Positions 47,815-56,576 of a stretch of DNA of 64,000 bases are shown in pieces. The stretch spans positions 71,265 through 135,264 of the forward strand of contig CAVPSA010000020.1 in the NCBI GenBank assembly GCA_963707905.1, in the 5' to 3' direction. A program made the position numbers and the translations under genes. The number at the start of each line of letters is the position of its first letter. Within the stretch, counting starts at the first letter, position 1. Source of the stretch: DASXKD01 sp963707905. GTDB taxonomy: Bacteria; Actinomycetota; Actinomycetes; Streptosporangiales; Streptosporangiaceae. The notes under the pieces were generated by a model. It ran no database searches, was not told the DNA's origin, and saw only the letters and a list, made by a program, of their open reading frames with translations.

Positions 47815-49041
47815 ATGCCCGCTGAACCCACGTACGTGATCGTCGGTGCCAGCATGGCCGGTGCCAAGGCCGCGGAGACCCTCCGGGAGGAGGGGTTCGG
47901 CGGGACCATCGTGCTGCTGGGGGAGGAGCGGGAGCGGCCCTACGAGCGGCCGCCCTTGTCCAAGGGCTACCTGCTCGGCAAGGACGATAAAGCTTCCATC
48001 TATGTCCACGAGGAGTCCTGGTACGCCGACCATGACGTGGACCTGCGGCTGGGCGTGACCGCGACCGCGCTCGACGTGGGCGCGCGGCAGGTGGCGCTCG
48101 CCGATGGCGGAACCGTGGGCTACGACCGGCTGCTGCTCGCCACCGGTGCGGCTCCCCGCCGCCTCAGCGTGCCAGGGGCCGACCTGGACGGGGTTCTGTA
48201 CCTGCGCCGGGTCGGGGACAGTGAGCGCCTCGCCGAGGCGTTGCGCGGCGGCGGCCAGGTGGTGATCGTCGGCGCGGGCTGGATCGGGCTGGAGGTGGCC
48301 GCGGCGGCCAGGGAATTCGGCTGCGAGGTGACGGTCGTCGAGCCGGAGGCAGGCGCGCTGCGCCGGCAGCTGGGCCCCGAACTCGGCGACATGTTCGGCG
48401 ACCTGCACCGCGAGCACGGCGTGACGTTCCGGTTCGGGGAGTCGGTGACCGAACTGCGCGGCTCGGGCGGCAAGGTCGCCGGGGTTACCACTTCCGCGGG
48501 GGCGGCGCTCGACGCGGGACTGGTGGTGGTCGGCATCGGGGCGGTGCCCGCGACCCGGCTGGCCGCCGACGCCGGGCTTGACGTCGCCAACGGCGTGATC
48601 GCCGACGCCGGGCTGCGCACCTCGGCGCACGAGGTGTTCGCGGCCGGTGACGTGGCCAACGCCTTCCATCCCCTTTATGGCAAGCACGTCCGGGTGGAGC
48701 ACTGGGCCAACGCGCTGAACGGCGGCCCCGCGGCGGCCAGGTCGATGCTGGGCCGGGGGGTGAGCTACGACGCGGTGCCTTACTTCTTCAGCGACCAGTA
48801 CGACCTGGGCATGGAGACGGCGGGGCTCCCCGAACCGGGCTCCTACGACCAGATCGTCTACCGTGGCGACCGCGAGGCCCGTGAGTTCATCGCGTTCTGG
48901 CTGTCCGGCGGGGCCGTGGTGGCCGGGATGAACGTCAACGTGTGGGACGTGAGCGACGACATCCAGGCCCTGATCCGCGCCCGCCGCCCCGTAGACGTGG
49001 CCCCCCTATCCGACCCCGACGTGCCCATCACCACCCTCTGA
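47815..49041 (+). CDS. FAD-dependent oxidoreductase (ferredoxin reductase type)
   Basis: NAD(P)H-dependent reductase of the BphA4/rubredoxin reductase branch. An FAD motif IVGASMAGAKAAETLREEGF at the N-terminus, ERPPLSKGYLLG, ATGAAPRRL, the NAD motif VIVGAGWIGLEVAAAAREFGCEVTVVE near residue 145, and the second FAD motif VFAAGDVANAFHPLYG near 280. The C-terminal reductase domain (WDVSDDIQALIRARRPVD) is complete. 408 residues. ATG at 47815 follows GAGGAAAGAGGG. Its electron acceptor (a ferredoxin or P450 system) is not in the window. Confidence 0.93.
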   Translation: MPAEPTYVIVGASMAGAKAAETLREEGFGGTIVLLGEERERPYERPPLSKGYLLGKDDKASIYVHEESWYADHDVDLRLGVTATALDVGARQVALADGGTVGYDRLLLATGAAPRRLSVPGADLDGVLYLRRVGDSERLAEALRGGGQVVIVGAGWIGLEVAAAAREFGCEVTVVEPEAGALRRQLGPELGDMFGDLHREHGVTFRFGESVTELRGSGGKVAGVTTSAGAALDAGLVVVGIGAVPATRLAADAGLDVANGVIADAGLRTSAHEVFAAGDVANAFHPLYGKHVRVEHWANALNGGPAAARSMLGRGVSYDAVPYFFSDQYDLGMETAGLPEPGSYDQIVYRGDREAREFIAFWLSGGAVVAGMNVNVWDVSDDIQALIRARRPVDVAPLSDPDVPITTL

Positions 49042-49051
49042 CCTCTCGGCA

Positions 49052-49109
49052 ACCTTGATCACGGGCACTTTGGGGCGGATAGCCGCCCCAAGGCGTCCGT
49101 GATCAAGGT
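49052..49109. repeat. Long intergenic hairpin with TGATCACGG core, copy 3
   Basis: Arms 49052-49078 and 49083-49109 (27 bp) pair with one A-C mismatch and two G-U pairs, around a 4-nt loop ATAG. It lies between the convergent reductase and DUF559 genes and covers the last codons of the latter. It shares TTGATCA-(C)GG with the hairpins at 23237 and 36354. Confidence 0.82.
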
Positions 49110-50068
49110 CGCCAGAGCTGCACGGGGCACCGCGGGCTGCAGGGGCGAGGCTTTCCCGCCCATCCTCTCTGCCGTAGAACGGCGCTGATCTCGGCGGCCA
49201 CCTCACAGGCCCGCTGGGTGATGTCCGTCCAGTTGTATCGCAGGGTGATGATTCCTGAACGGGTCAAGGCGTTGTCCCGGTGAACATCACGCCACCTGTC
49301 GTGCACGAGGTGCGCCGCATGCCCGTCGAGCTCCACGGCAACGCCGAAGTCCTCATAGAAGTTGTCCAGATACCGGCGGGCCGTGCCCAAGGTGATCCTT
49401 GCCTGCCGGCGGGCCACCGGCAGCTTATGGGGCCGTTCGGCGCCCCGGACATACCGGTATTCCAGGCTGGAATGAACGCCATCCTCGATCGCCGTTAGCC
49501 CGGTGATCAGTTCATTCCGGTAGTGGACCTGCTTGCGCTGGCTCAACGCCACCTGGAGACGGCTGGCCGTGGTGAGCCGGCTGCCGCAGGCCCGGCTCAG
49601 CCAGTGAAACGCCTCGTCGGCGCTACGGGCCGTCTGGGTGAGATCGATGACCGTCTCCTCGATCCTCGTCCGGGGCGGAAGCAAGGCAGGATGGCGGGCG
49701 ATCGCGATGCGGCTCGACCGGTGGATGACCAGGTCCGGGGCGCCGCGAATGCGCTGGGCGGCCGGCACCGTGACATGAATGACAGGACTGGTCCTGTCGG
49801 TGAGGCCGTCCAGTTCGGCTGCGGTCTGGTGACTGAGAACGGCGCTGGCGCCCGATCGCAGCAATGCTGCCCATAGCGCCGCCTCACGGGGTGGCTGGCC
49901 GGTGAATGTGGCGTAGACGCCCCGTTGAAGCTGCTGCCATGAACCCGAATGCAGGCGGCGTTTGATTGCATCGCCGGACAGGCCGGCGTCCAATGCCTGG
50001 CACCTGGAGATGACACCGCATTGCATGCCGAGTAACTCGCGGCAGGGGGCGGGGAGTTCGCGCGCCAT
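49103..50068 (-). CDS. AbiEi-type winged-helix and DUF559 endonuclease-like protein
   Basis: The N-terminal 90 residues resemble the AbiEi_4 antitoxin winged helix (GVISRCQALDAGLSGDAIKRRLHSGSWQQLQRGVYATFTGQP). The middle is family-specific (LLPPRTRIEETVIDLTQTA). The C-terminal 120 residues look like DUF559, a Vsr/very-short-patch-repair-like nuclease fold (YEDFGVAVELDGHAAHLVHDRWRDVHRDNALTRSGIITLRYNWTDI). No AbiEii-type toxin lies beside it, so this is not a standard two-gene toxin-antitoxin pair. 321 residues from the ATG at 50068; an ATG at 50026 is possible. Many actinomycetes carry several orphan copies; function is unproven. Confidence 0.8.
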   Translation of the reverse strand: MARELPAPCRELLGMQCGVISRCQALDAGLSGDAIKRRLHSGSWQQLQRGVYATFTGQPPREAALWAALLRSGASAVLSHQTAAELDGLTDRTSPVIHVTVPAAQRIRGAPDLVIHRSSRIAIARHPALLPPRTRIEETVIDLTQTARSADEAFHWLSRACGSRLTTASRLQVALSQRKQVHYRNELITGLTAIEDGVHSSLEYRYVRGAERPHKLPVARRQARITLGTARRYLDNFYEDFGVAVELDGHAAHLVHDRWRDVHRDNALTRSGIITLRYNWTDITQRACEVAAEISAVLRQRGWAGKPRPCSPRCPVQLWRP

Positions 50069-50184
50069 CCCGCCAGGATGGCTGCGGCACCAGAGCCTTG
50101 CCCCCGGCGCTGCCTGCTTGTGGACAAGGGGTGCGCGGGAATGGCTTCCTGTGGATTTCCGCGCCGGACTGTCGGAGCCTCCGG

Positions 50185-50928
50185 CTATGGCCCGGCGAGG
50201 ATCGCGGCGAGGACGGCGGGGGTGTCGGTGAGGTCGGGGAGTACCGCGTGCGCCCCGGACTCGGCGAGCGCGGCAGCGGGGGTGCCGCCGGTGGCCACCG
50301 CCACGGCCCGGGCGCCGGTCTCCAGCGCGGCGGCCACGTCCAGCGGGGTGTCACCGACCAGCACCGTGGCCGGGCCGGAAAAGTCCGTGCCATATCTGCG
50401 GGCGGCGTTGTCCCTGGCCAGGTGCACCAGTTCGGCCCGGACCTCGTGGGACTCGCCGTAGGCCCCCGCGTCCAGGTCAAGGTGGCTGTCCAGCCCGAGC
50501 GCGCCGAGCTTCATCTCGGCCATCGCCCGGACGTTCCCGGTGAGCACCGACTGCACCACGCACACCTGCCGGGCCTGGCCCCCGGTGCCATCGCCGTCCT
50601 GGCCGGGCGCGAAGGCGGCCAGCGCGTCCAGGGCCGCCGCGGCGCCTGGCAGCGCCCGGCTGTGCTGCTCGGTAAGCTCACGGCCGGTGGGCGCCAGCGA
50701 GGCCAGCCTGGCCAGGAACTGGTCCAGATGCTGGCGCGGCTCGGGGATCCCCGCGCGGGCCAGGGTGTCCAGCACGATGGCGCGGTCCGTGCGCCCGGCC
50801 ATGAGCGCCGCGGCGGGCAGGTCGGTACCGAACATGTCGCGGAACACCATCCGGTACAGCCGGGTGCCGACTCCACCGGCGTCGATCAGGGTGAAGTCGA
50901 TGTCCCAGAGCACAAGCAGGCAGCGCAC
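50185..50928 (-). CDS. HAD-superfamily hydrolase
   Basis: Phosphatase-like protein of the phosphoglycolate phosphatase branch. Motif I is LWDIDFTLIDAGG near the N-terminus, the cap domain is helical (ALMAGRTDRAIVLDTLARAGIP), motif II is in VVQSVLTGNV, and motifs III/IV are in VLVGDTPLDVAAALETGARAVAVATGG. GTG at 50928 places motif I at residues 6-13, as expected; a longer frame to 51000 adds an Arg-rich stretch that overlaps the dnaG promoter area. The natural substrate is unknown. Given the glycolate operon at the window start, 2-phosphoglycolate is one possibility. Confidence 0.85.
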   Translation of the reverse strand: MRCLLVLWDIDFTLIDAGGVGTRLYRMVFRDMFGTDLPAAALMAGRTDRAIVLDTLARAGIPEPRQHLDQFLARLASLAPTGRELTEQHSRALPGAAAALDALAAFAPGQDGDGTGGQARQVCVVQSVLTGNVRAMAEMKLGALGLDSHLDLDAGAYGESHEVRAELVHLARDNAARRYGTDFSGPATVLVGDTPLDVAAALETGARAVAVATGGTPAAALAESGAHAVLPDLTDTPAVLAAILAGP

Positions 50929-51048
50929 GCGGCGACGATAACAGGCCTCCCCCGGCAGGCCCGCGAGCCGTGCGCGCGACAGACCGCAAAGTGTGGGCAC
51001 CGCGGACTAGACTCGCCGCGACGGGGAGCGCTGGAACGAGGGGTGCGA

Positions 51049-53211
51049 GTGGCAGGCCGGATCCGCGACGAAGACATCGCGCTGGTCCGCGAGCAATCGC
51101 CCATCGCCGAGGTCATCGGCGAGTATCTCCAGCTCCGCAACGCCGGGGGCGGGTCACTCAAGGGCCTGTGCCCGTTCCACGACGAGAAGACCCCCTCGTT
51201 CAACGTGACCCCGGCACGTGGCCTGTGGTACTGCTTCTCCTGCGCGGACGGCGGCGACGTCATCCGGTTCGTGGAGAAGGTCGACAACCTCACGTTTCCC
51301 GAGGCGGTGGAGCGGCTCGGCGCCCGCGCGGGCATCGAGCTCACCTACGAGCAGGGCGGTCACGTCCCCGGCCACGAGCAGAGCCGGCGGCGCCGGTTGC
51401 TTGCCGCTCACCAGGCAGCAGCCGAGTTCTATGCAGAACGGCTCCGCGCACCGGTGGCTGCCCCAGCGCGGCAGTTTCTGTCCGAGCGTGGATTCGAGCT
51501 GGCCGACGCGGAGGGGTTCGGCTGCGGCTACGCGCCTGCCGAGTGGGAGGCGCTGACGCGCCATTTGCGGGGCCGCGGGTTCACCGACTCCGAGCTGCTG
51601 CTTTCCGGGCTGGCCAGCCAGGGCCGGCGGGGCCCGGTGGACCGGTTCCGTGGCCGGCTGGTCTGGCCGATCAGGGACCTGACCGGCGACGTGATCGCGT
51701 TCGGCGCGCGGAAGCTGGATCCGGAGGACACCGGGCCCAAGTACCTGAACACGCCGGAGACGCCGCTGTTCAAGAAGAGTTCCGTGCTCTATGGCGCAGA
51801 TCTCGCCAAGCGGGAGATCGCCCACCGGCGGCAGGCGGTGATCGTCGAGGGCTACACCGACGTGATGGCCTGTCATCTGTCCGGTGTGCCCACCGCGGTC
51901 GCCACCAGTGGCACCTCGTTCGGCGACGGCCACGTCAAGGTGCTGCGGCGGCTGCTGATGGACGCCGACCAGTTCCTCGGCGAGGTGGTGTTCACCTTCG
52001 ACGGGGATGCGGCCGGGCAGCGGGCCGCGCTGCGGGCCTTCGACCTGGAGGAGCGTTTCGTCACGCAGACCTTCGTGGCGGTGCAGGCCGACGGCCTGGA
52101 TCCGTGCGACCTGCGGGTCAAGCACGGGCCGGAAGCCGTGCGGGATCTGGTGGCCAGGCGTGTCCCGGTGTTCGAGTTCGCCATCCGCAGCGAACTGGCC
52201 AAGTACAACCTGGAGACCAACGAGGGCCGGATCGCTGCCCTGGACGCGTCCGCCCGGATCATCGCCCGGATCAAGGACCGTGGCCTCCGCGACCGGTACG
52301 CGGTCAGCCTGGACCGTTGGCTCGGCATGCTGAACGAGGAGTTCGTGCTCGCCCGGGTCCGCGAACATGCGGCCAGGGCCCAGGGCAGGGCGGGCGTAGG
52401 CGGGTCCGGCCCGGGCCGTAACCCGTCCGGTCCGGCCGGCGCCGGCCCGGGGCGGGTGCGTGGCGGGCCAGGAGGCCCGGTGCGGCCCGGCGGCCCTGGC
52501 TCCGGCGCGCCGGGTGGCCCCGGCATGGCAGGCGGCCCTGGCGCTCGCGGGGCCCGGGGCGGGCCAGGGGCGCCCCCCGGGCCCGGTGGTGGAACCGCGG
52601 GTGGCAGCGGCATTGCGGCGGGCGGCGGCGCTGCCAGGGCCGGTGGGCCTGCCGCGGCTGGCAGCGATGCTGAGGCTGGCGGTTCGGCCAGGGCTGGCGG
52701 CCTGGCCGAACCGGTACCCTACGACCTCGCCGACCCGGTGATCCAGGTGGAGCGTGAGGCGCTCAAGCTCGCCGTGCAGCGCCCGGCGCTGTGCGGGCCC
52801 GCCTTCGACGTGCTCGGCCCGGCCGCGTTCACCGCACCGCCGCACGCCGCGGTGCGCGAACTGATCGACAGTTGCGGCGGGGCCAGGGGAGCGGCTGGGG
52901 TACAGGTATGGGTGGCCCGGTTGCGGGACGCGGCTCCTGATGACCAGATCCGCGGCTTCGTGACCAGGCTGGCCGTGGAGGCGCTCCGGGTGCCGCGGGC
53001 GGACGGCGAGCCGGACACGCGTTACGCGGACGCCGTGCTCGCGCGGGTTGAGGAACTCGCCGTCAGCCGCAGGATCGCCGAGGTAAAGTCGCGGCTGCAG
53101 CGGCTGAACCCGGTGGATGCCCAGCCCGAGTACAACCGGACGTTCGGTGACCTGGTCGCGCTGGAGCAGCGCCGCAAGGCGCTGGTGGAGAAGGCGGCCG
53201 GGGCTTTCTAG
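51049..53211 (+). CDS. dnaG: DNA primase with Gly/Pro-rich linker
   Basis: Makes RNA primers for replication. The zinc-binding domain has Cys41, His44, Cys62 and Cys65 (CPFHDEKTPSF ... CFSC). The RNA polymerase core has KYLNTPETPLF and the Toprim motif VIVEGYTDVM (Glu267), plus FDGDAAGQRAAL. A low-complexity Gly/Pro/Ala/Arg stretch of about 105 residues (about 447-553) then separates the core from the C-terminal helicase-binding domain (VQREALKLAVQRP ... RLQRLNPVDAQPEYNRTFGDLVALEQRRKAL). 720 residues, longer than usual because of this linker. GTG at 51049 after GAGGGG. The open frame extends far upstream, but through the antisense of the HAD gene. Confidence 0.96.
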   Translation: MAGRIRDEDIALVREQSPIAEVIGEYLQLRNAGGGSLKGLCPFHDEKTPSFNVTPARGLWYCFSCADGGDVIRFVEKVDNLTFPEAVERLGARAGIELTYEQGGHVPGHEQSRRRRLLAAHQAAAEFYAERLRAPVAAPARQFLSERGFELADAEGFGCGYAPAEWEALTRHLRGRGFTDSELLLSGLASQGRRGPVDRFRGRLVWPIRDLTGDVIAFGARKLDPEDTGPKYLNTPETPLFKKSSVLYGADLAKREIAHRRQAVIVEGYTDVMACHLSGVPTAVATSGTSFGDGHVKVLRRLLMDADQFLGEVVFTFDGDAAGQRAALRAFDLEERFVTQTFVAVQADGLDPCDLRVKHGPEAVRDLVARRVPVFEFAIRSELAKYNLETNEGRIAALDASARIIARIKDRGLRDRYAVSLDRWLGMLNEEFVLARVREHAARAQGRAGVGGSGPGRNPSGPAGAGPGRVRGGPGGPVRPGGPGSGAPGGPGMAGGPGARGARGGPGAPPGPGGGTAGGSGIAAGGGAARAGGPAAAGSDAEAGGSARAGGLAEPVPYDLADPVIQVEREALKLAVQRPALCGPAFDVLGPAAFTAPPHAAVRELIDSCGGARGAAGVQVWVARLRDAAPDDQIRGFVTRLAVEALRVPRADGEPDTRYADAVLARVEELAVSRRIAEVKSRLQRLNPVDAQPEYNRTFGDLVALEQRRKALVEKAAGAF

Positions 53212-53355
53212 CTGGTATCCGCCTGGATGCCCTGGTTCGCGGGCAAAGACCTGGTTCGGGGCACATATCTGACTTCGGGCTGTCAGCGTTACGTGTCTTC
53301 AGGTGACAAAATTAAGCCCACCAATACCAGGGCTCCCTGGCGCACACTGGGTTCC

Positions 53356-54516
53356 GTGACTTTTACGTTACTTTCCCCGGCGCGACCGCCCAGCGACCCC
53401 ATGGCAGACCTGATAGCACGGGCCAGAGAACAGGGTGCCGTGGCTGTTGGGGACATCGCGGTCGCTATCGACTCCAGCGACCTGCCGGCCCAGGAACTCG
53501 ACGGCATCGTGCGGATGCTCGCGGCCGAAGGCGTCGAGGTGGTGGACGCCGCCCACGAGGACGCGGAGCCCCCGCAGGGGGCCGAGCAGCCCGAGGAGGC
53601 GCGCCGCCCGGTCACCGGCGATCTCGTCCGCATCTACCTGCGCGAGATCGGGCGGGTGCCGCTGCTGACCGCCGAGGACGAAGTCGAACTGGCCAAGGCC
53701 ATCGAGGCCGGCCTGTTCGCCGAGGAGAAGCTGCACGGCGGCTTCCCGCTGGGCGGCGCCGAACGGGCCGACCTGGCCCTGCTCGCCCATCAAGGGCTCC
53801 GTGCCAAACAGCGGCTGATCGAGGCCAACCTGCGCTTGGTGGTGTCCATCGCCAAGCGGTACATCGGCCGCGGCCTTGGCTTCCTTGACCTGATCCAGGA
53901 GGGGAACCTGGGCCTGATCCGCGCGGTGGAGAAGTTCGACTACACCAAGGGCTACAAGTTCTCCACCTACGCCACCTGGTGGATCCGGCAGGCGATCACA
54001 CGTGCCATCGCCGACCAGGCGCGCACCATCCGGATCCCGGTGCACATGGTGGAAACGATCAACAAGATGGCCCGGGTCCAGCGCCAGCTCCATCAGTCCC
54101 TGGGCCGGGAAGCAGCCCCGGACGAGATCGCCGCCGAGATGGGGCTGCCGGTCGAACGGGTGGCGGAGATCCAGCGGATCGCGCAGGAGCCCGTCTCACT
54201 GCAGGCGCCGATCGGCGAGGAAGACTCCGATCTTGGGGATTTCATCGAGGACACCGACGCCGTGGTGCCCATGGAGGCGGCGGCGTTCATCATGCTCCAA
54301 GATCAGCTGACCGAGATCCTGGATGCCCTCTCCGGGCGGGAGCAGAAGATCATTCAGCTCCGGTTCGGCCTGACCGACGGTCACCCCCGGACCCTGGAAG
54401 AGGTGGGCAGGGAGTTCGGCGTCACCAGGGAACGGATCCGGCAGATCGAATCCAAGACCCTGGCCAAGCTGCGCCATCCCAGCCGCGCTCAGCTGCTCCG
54501 GGGGTACCTCGGCTAG
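53356..54516 (+). CDS. RNA polymerase principal-type sigma-70 factor
   Basis: Group 1/2 sigma factor. Region 1.2 is DLVRIYLREIGRVPLLTAEDEVELAKAIEAGLFAEEKL. Region 2 is RLVVSIAKRYIGRGLGFLDLIQEGNLGLIRAVEKFDYTKGYKFSTYATWWIRQAITRA. Region 3 is HMVETINKMARVQRQL, and region 4 is ALSGREQKIIQLRFGLTDGHPRTLEEVGREFGVTRERIRQIESKTLAKLRHPSR. The N-terminus is short and lacks the long acidic region 1.1 of HrdB. The start is uncertain: GTG 53356 (386 residues), ATG 53401 and ATG 53227 are all in frame. It lies 145 bp after dnaG, the classic dnaG-rpoD arrangement. It may be the housekeeping sigma or an Hrd paralogue. Confidence 0.92.
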   Translation: MTFTLLSPARPPSDPMADLIARAREQGAVAVGDIAVAIDSSDLPAQELDGIVRMLAAEGVEVVDAAHEDAEPPQGAEQPEEARRPVTGDLVRIYLREIGRVPLLTAEDEVELAKAIEAGLFAEEKLHGGFPLGGAERADLALLAHQGLRAKQRLIEANLRLVVSIAKRYIGRGLGFLDLIQEGNLGLIRAVEKFDYTKGYKFSTYATWWIRQAITRAIADQARTIRIPVHMVETINKMARVQRQLHQSLGREAAPDEIAAEMGLPVERVAEIQRIAQEPVSLQAPIGEEDSDLGDFIEDTDAVVPMEAAAFIMLQDQLTEILDALSGREQKIIQLRFGLTDGHPRTLEEVGREFGVTRERIRQIESKTLAKLRHPSRAQLLRGYLG

Positions 54517-54528
54517 CCGGGCACGCGG

Positions 54529-55203
54529 TCAGCGGATTCCGTTGCGGTGCGCGTAGCCGATGGCGGCTGCCCGGTCCCTGGACCCGGTCTTGGCGAAGAT
54601 CCGGTTGATGTGGGTCTTGATCGTGTGGTTGCTGAGGAACAGCTGCGCGGCGATCTCCGGGTTGGTCATACCGCGGGCGATGAGCCCGAGGATCTCGGCC
54701 TCGCGCTGGGTCAGGCCGTCCGGGGCGGGCGCAGCGGCTGCTTCCGGCTTGGCCGGTACCGCCATGGCGGCGAGCAGCGTGGCGTGGGCGCGTGGATCGA
54801 AGACCGTCAGGCCGCCTGCCGCTGCGCGCAGCGCCTGGGCGATGTGCGTGCGGTCGGCATCCTTGGTGAGGTAGCTGCGGGCCCCGGCGTGCACGGCGTC
54901 CAGGACGGAAGAGTCATCGGCATACGTGGTGAGTACCACGACGGCGACGTCCGGGTGCTCGGCGGTCAGCCGGCGGGTGGCGCCGATGCCGTCCAGGACC
55001 GGCATGTGCAGGTCGAGCAGGATCGCGTCGGGATGGTGCTCGGCCACGAGCGCAAGCGCCTGCTCCCCGTCCGCGGCGGCGCCGACCACATCGATGCCGG
55101 GCAGCCCGCCGAGCAGGAGCACCAGGCCCTCACGCACGCTGGCCTGGTCGTCGGCGATGACGATGCGCAGCGGTGGGCCGTCGGGCACGCCGGGGGCGGT
55201 CAC
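54529..55203 (-). CDS. LuxR/NarL-type response regulator (second system)
   Basis: Receiver domain with acidic pocket in RIVIADDQASVREGL, phospho-acceptor Asp64 in AILLDLHMPVLDGIGATRRL and Lys in YLTKDADRTHI. The LuxR helix-turn-helix is LTQREAEILGLIARGMTNPEIAAQLFLSNHTIKTHINRIFAKTGSRDRAAAIGYA. The GTG at 55203 overlaps the kinase stop (GTGA), so the two are translationally coupled. Its targets are unknown; the membrane protein gene divergent from the kinase is a candidate. Confidence 0.94.
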   Translation of the reverse strand: MTAPGVPDGPPLRIVIADDQASVREGLVLLLGGLPGIDVVGAAADGEQALALVAEHHPDAILLDLHMPVLDGIGATRRLTAEHPDVAVVVLTTYADDSSVLDAVHAGARSYLTKDADRTHIAQALRAAAGGLTVFDPRAHATLLAAMAVPAKPEAAAAPAPDGLTQREAEILGLIARGMTNPEIAAQLFLSNHTIKTHINRIFAKTGSRDRAAAIGYAHRNGIR

Positions 55204-56381
55204 GGCGTCACGTTCCCGGCCTGGGCGCGGGGCAGTTCCGCGGTCACGATCCATTGGTTGTCCCGGCGGCCCGCCTGCAGCGTGCCGTTCAGCAGCCGGA
55301 GCCGTTCCCGCATCCCGGTCAGTCCGTAGCCGCCGTTGACGGTGCTCATGCCGGGCCCGCTCGCCGTGCCGGTGCCGGGGGGCAGGGCGTTGCGGACGGT
55401 GAGCCTGACATCGGCGTCGGAGTAGTCGAGGCGGACCTCGACGCCCTGTCCCGCCGCGTGCTTGGCGGCGTTGACCAGGGACTCCTGCGCGACGCGCAGC
55501 AGTGCGACGGTGGCATCCGGAGGCAGCGGGGCCGGGGAGCCGCGGACGTCGAAGCTGGCGGCGACGTGGTAGCGCTGCGCGTAGGTATCGCTGACCCGGG
55601 CGAGTTCCTCATCCAGTGGCAGGGTATCGGCACGCAGGGCGTGCACCGCCCGGCGCGTTTCCACCAGGCCCGCCGCGGCCATCCGCTGAGCTGCGGCGAG
55701 GATCTCGTCGGCCCGGTCGATGTCCCTGTGGTCGGCCAGTACCGCGCGGGCCGCCTGGATCTGGATCCCCAGCGCGCCGAGGGAGTGGGCAAGCACGTCG
55801 TGGATCTCCCTGGCGATCCGGGCCCGCTCGTCGAGCAGGTCGCCCCGGCGGTGCTCGGCCTGCAGTTCGTCGCGCTGGGCGAGCAGCATCGCCGCCTGCT
55901 CGGCCTGGATCCGGTAGGCACCCCAGTTGCGCCCGATCACCAGGCCGGCCAGCACGATCGTCGGCAGGCCCAGCAGGACGCCGTAGCCAGCGCCCAGGGC
56001 CAGCCCGCTGACCTCGATCGCCAGGATGCCGGCGCCCGTCACCGCCAGGGCCGCCGCCAGGCTGCTCGTACTGCCAGCCATCATCGCCGCGACGAACCCG
56101 AAGGCCACCATGGCGCTGCCGCCGGACCCGGCGGCGCAGGCAAAGCCAGTCGCGACCGCGATCACACCGCGGATCACGGTGGGCGCCCAGCCATGCCGCC
56201 GAGCCGTGGCCGGCTGTGCCTCGATCAGCGCCCATGCCAGCAGCGCCGCGCCGAGCAGGCAGTAACCCACGACCTGAACGACCGTGGCGGCTGTCCCGTG
56301 CGGCGGCGCGAGCAGAAAGGCCAGCACGCCCAGCCAGGCGAAGCCGAGGACGCGGGCCAGCCAGTTGACCGTGCTCAGCAT
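55200..56381 (-). CDS. Sensor histidine kinase (HisKA_3 type)
   Basis: An N-terminal membrane part with about five to six helices (VLGFAWLGVLAFLLAP, VVQVVGYCLLGAALLAWALIEA, VAFGFVAAMMAGSTSSLAAALAV, GVLLGLPTIVLAGLVIG). The dimerisation helix has the phospho-acceptor His in REIHDVLAHSLGALGIQIQAA. The ATPase domain has ESLVNAAKHA (N-box), VRLTVRNALPPG, GYGLTGMRERLRLLNGTL and the end WIVTAELPRAQ. I set the start at ATG 56381; a longer frame to 56492 adds an Arg-rich stretch that is not membrane-like. Intact, unlike the kinase at 26.5-27.9 kb. Confidence 0.9.
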   Translation of the reverse strand: MLSTVNWLARVLGFAWLGVLAFLLAPPHGTAATVVQVVGYCLLGAALLAWALIEAQPATARRHGWAPTVIRGVIAVATGFACAAGSGGSAMVAFGFVAAMMAGSTSSLAAALAVTGAGILAIEVSGLALGAGYGVLLGLPTIVLAGLVIGRNWGAYRIQAEQAAMLLAQRDELQAEHRRGDLLDERARIAREIHDVLAHSLGALGIQIQAARAVLADHRDIDRADEILAAAQRMAAAGLVETRRAVHALRADTLPLDEELARVSDTYAQRYHVAASFDVRGSPAPLPPDATVALLRVAQESLVNAAKHAAGQGVEVRLDYSDADVRLTVRNALPPGTGTASGPGMSTVNGGYGLTGMRERLRLLNGTLQAGRRDNQWIVTAELPRAQAGNVTP

Positions 56382-56576
56382 GACTCCAGTATCACGGCGA
56401 GGGTGGTACCGGGGCGCCGGCCCGTGGGCTGAACGCCGGCGGCCGGTCCTGGCACCGCCCGGTACCAGGACCGGCCCGCCGTCTGGCACCACAGGCCGGC
56501 CCGTGCTCCGATCCGCAAAACGGCGGCGGGCGGGATGGTGAGTTCGTCAGCGAAAACGACTCACCAGGAGCACGAA

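Noticed and set aside
49103..50068. A type IV toxin-antitoxin (AbiEi/AbiEii) pair
   Set aside because: Only the AbiEi-like winged helix is present; the neighbours are an oxidoreductase and a HAD hydrolase, with no nucleotidyltransferase toxin.
50098..51048. A long in-frame N-terminal extension of DnaG (about 1037 residues in total)
   Set aside because: It runs antisense through the HAD hydrolase gene, has no protein-like features, and DnaG begins properly at GTG 51049 after a GAGGGG site.
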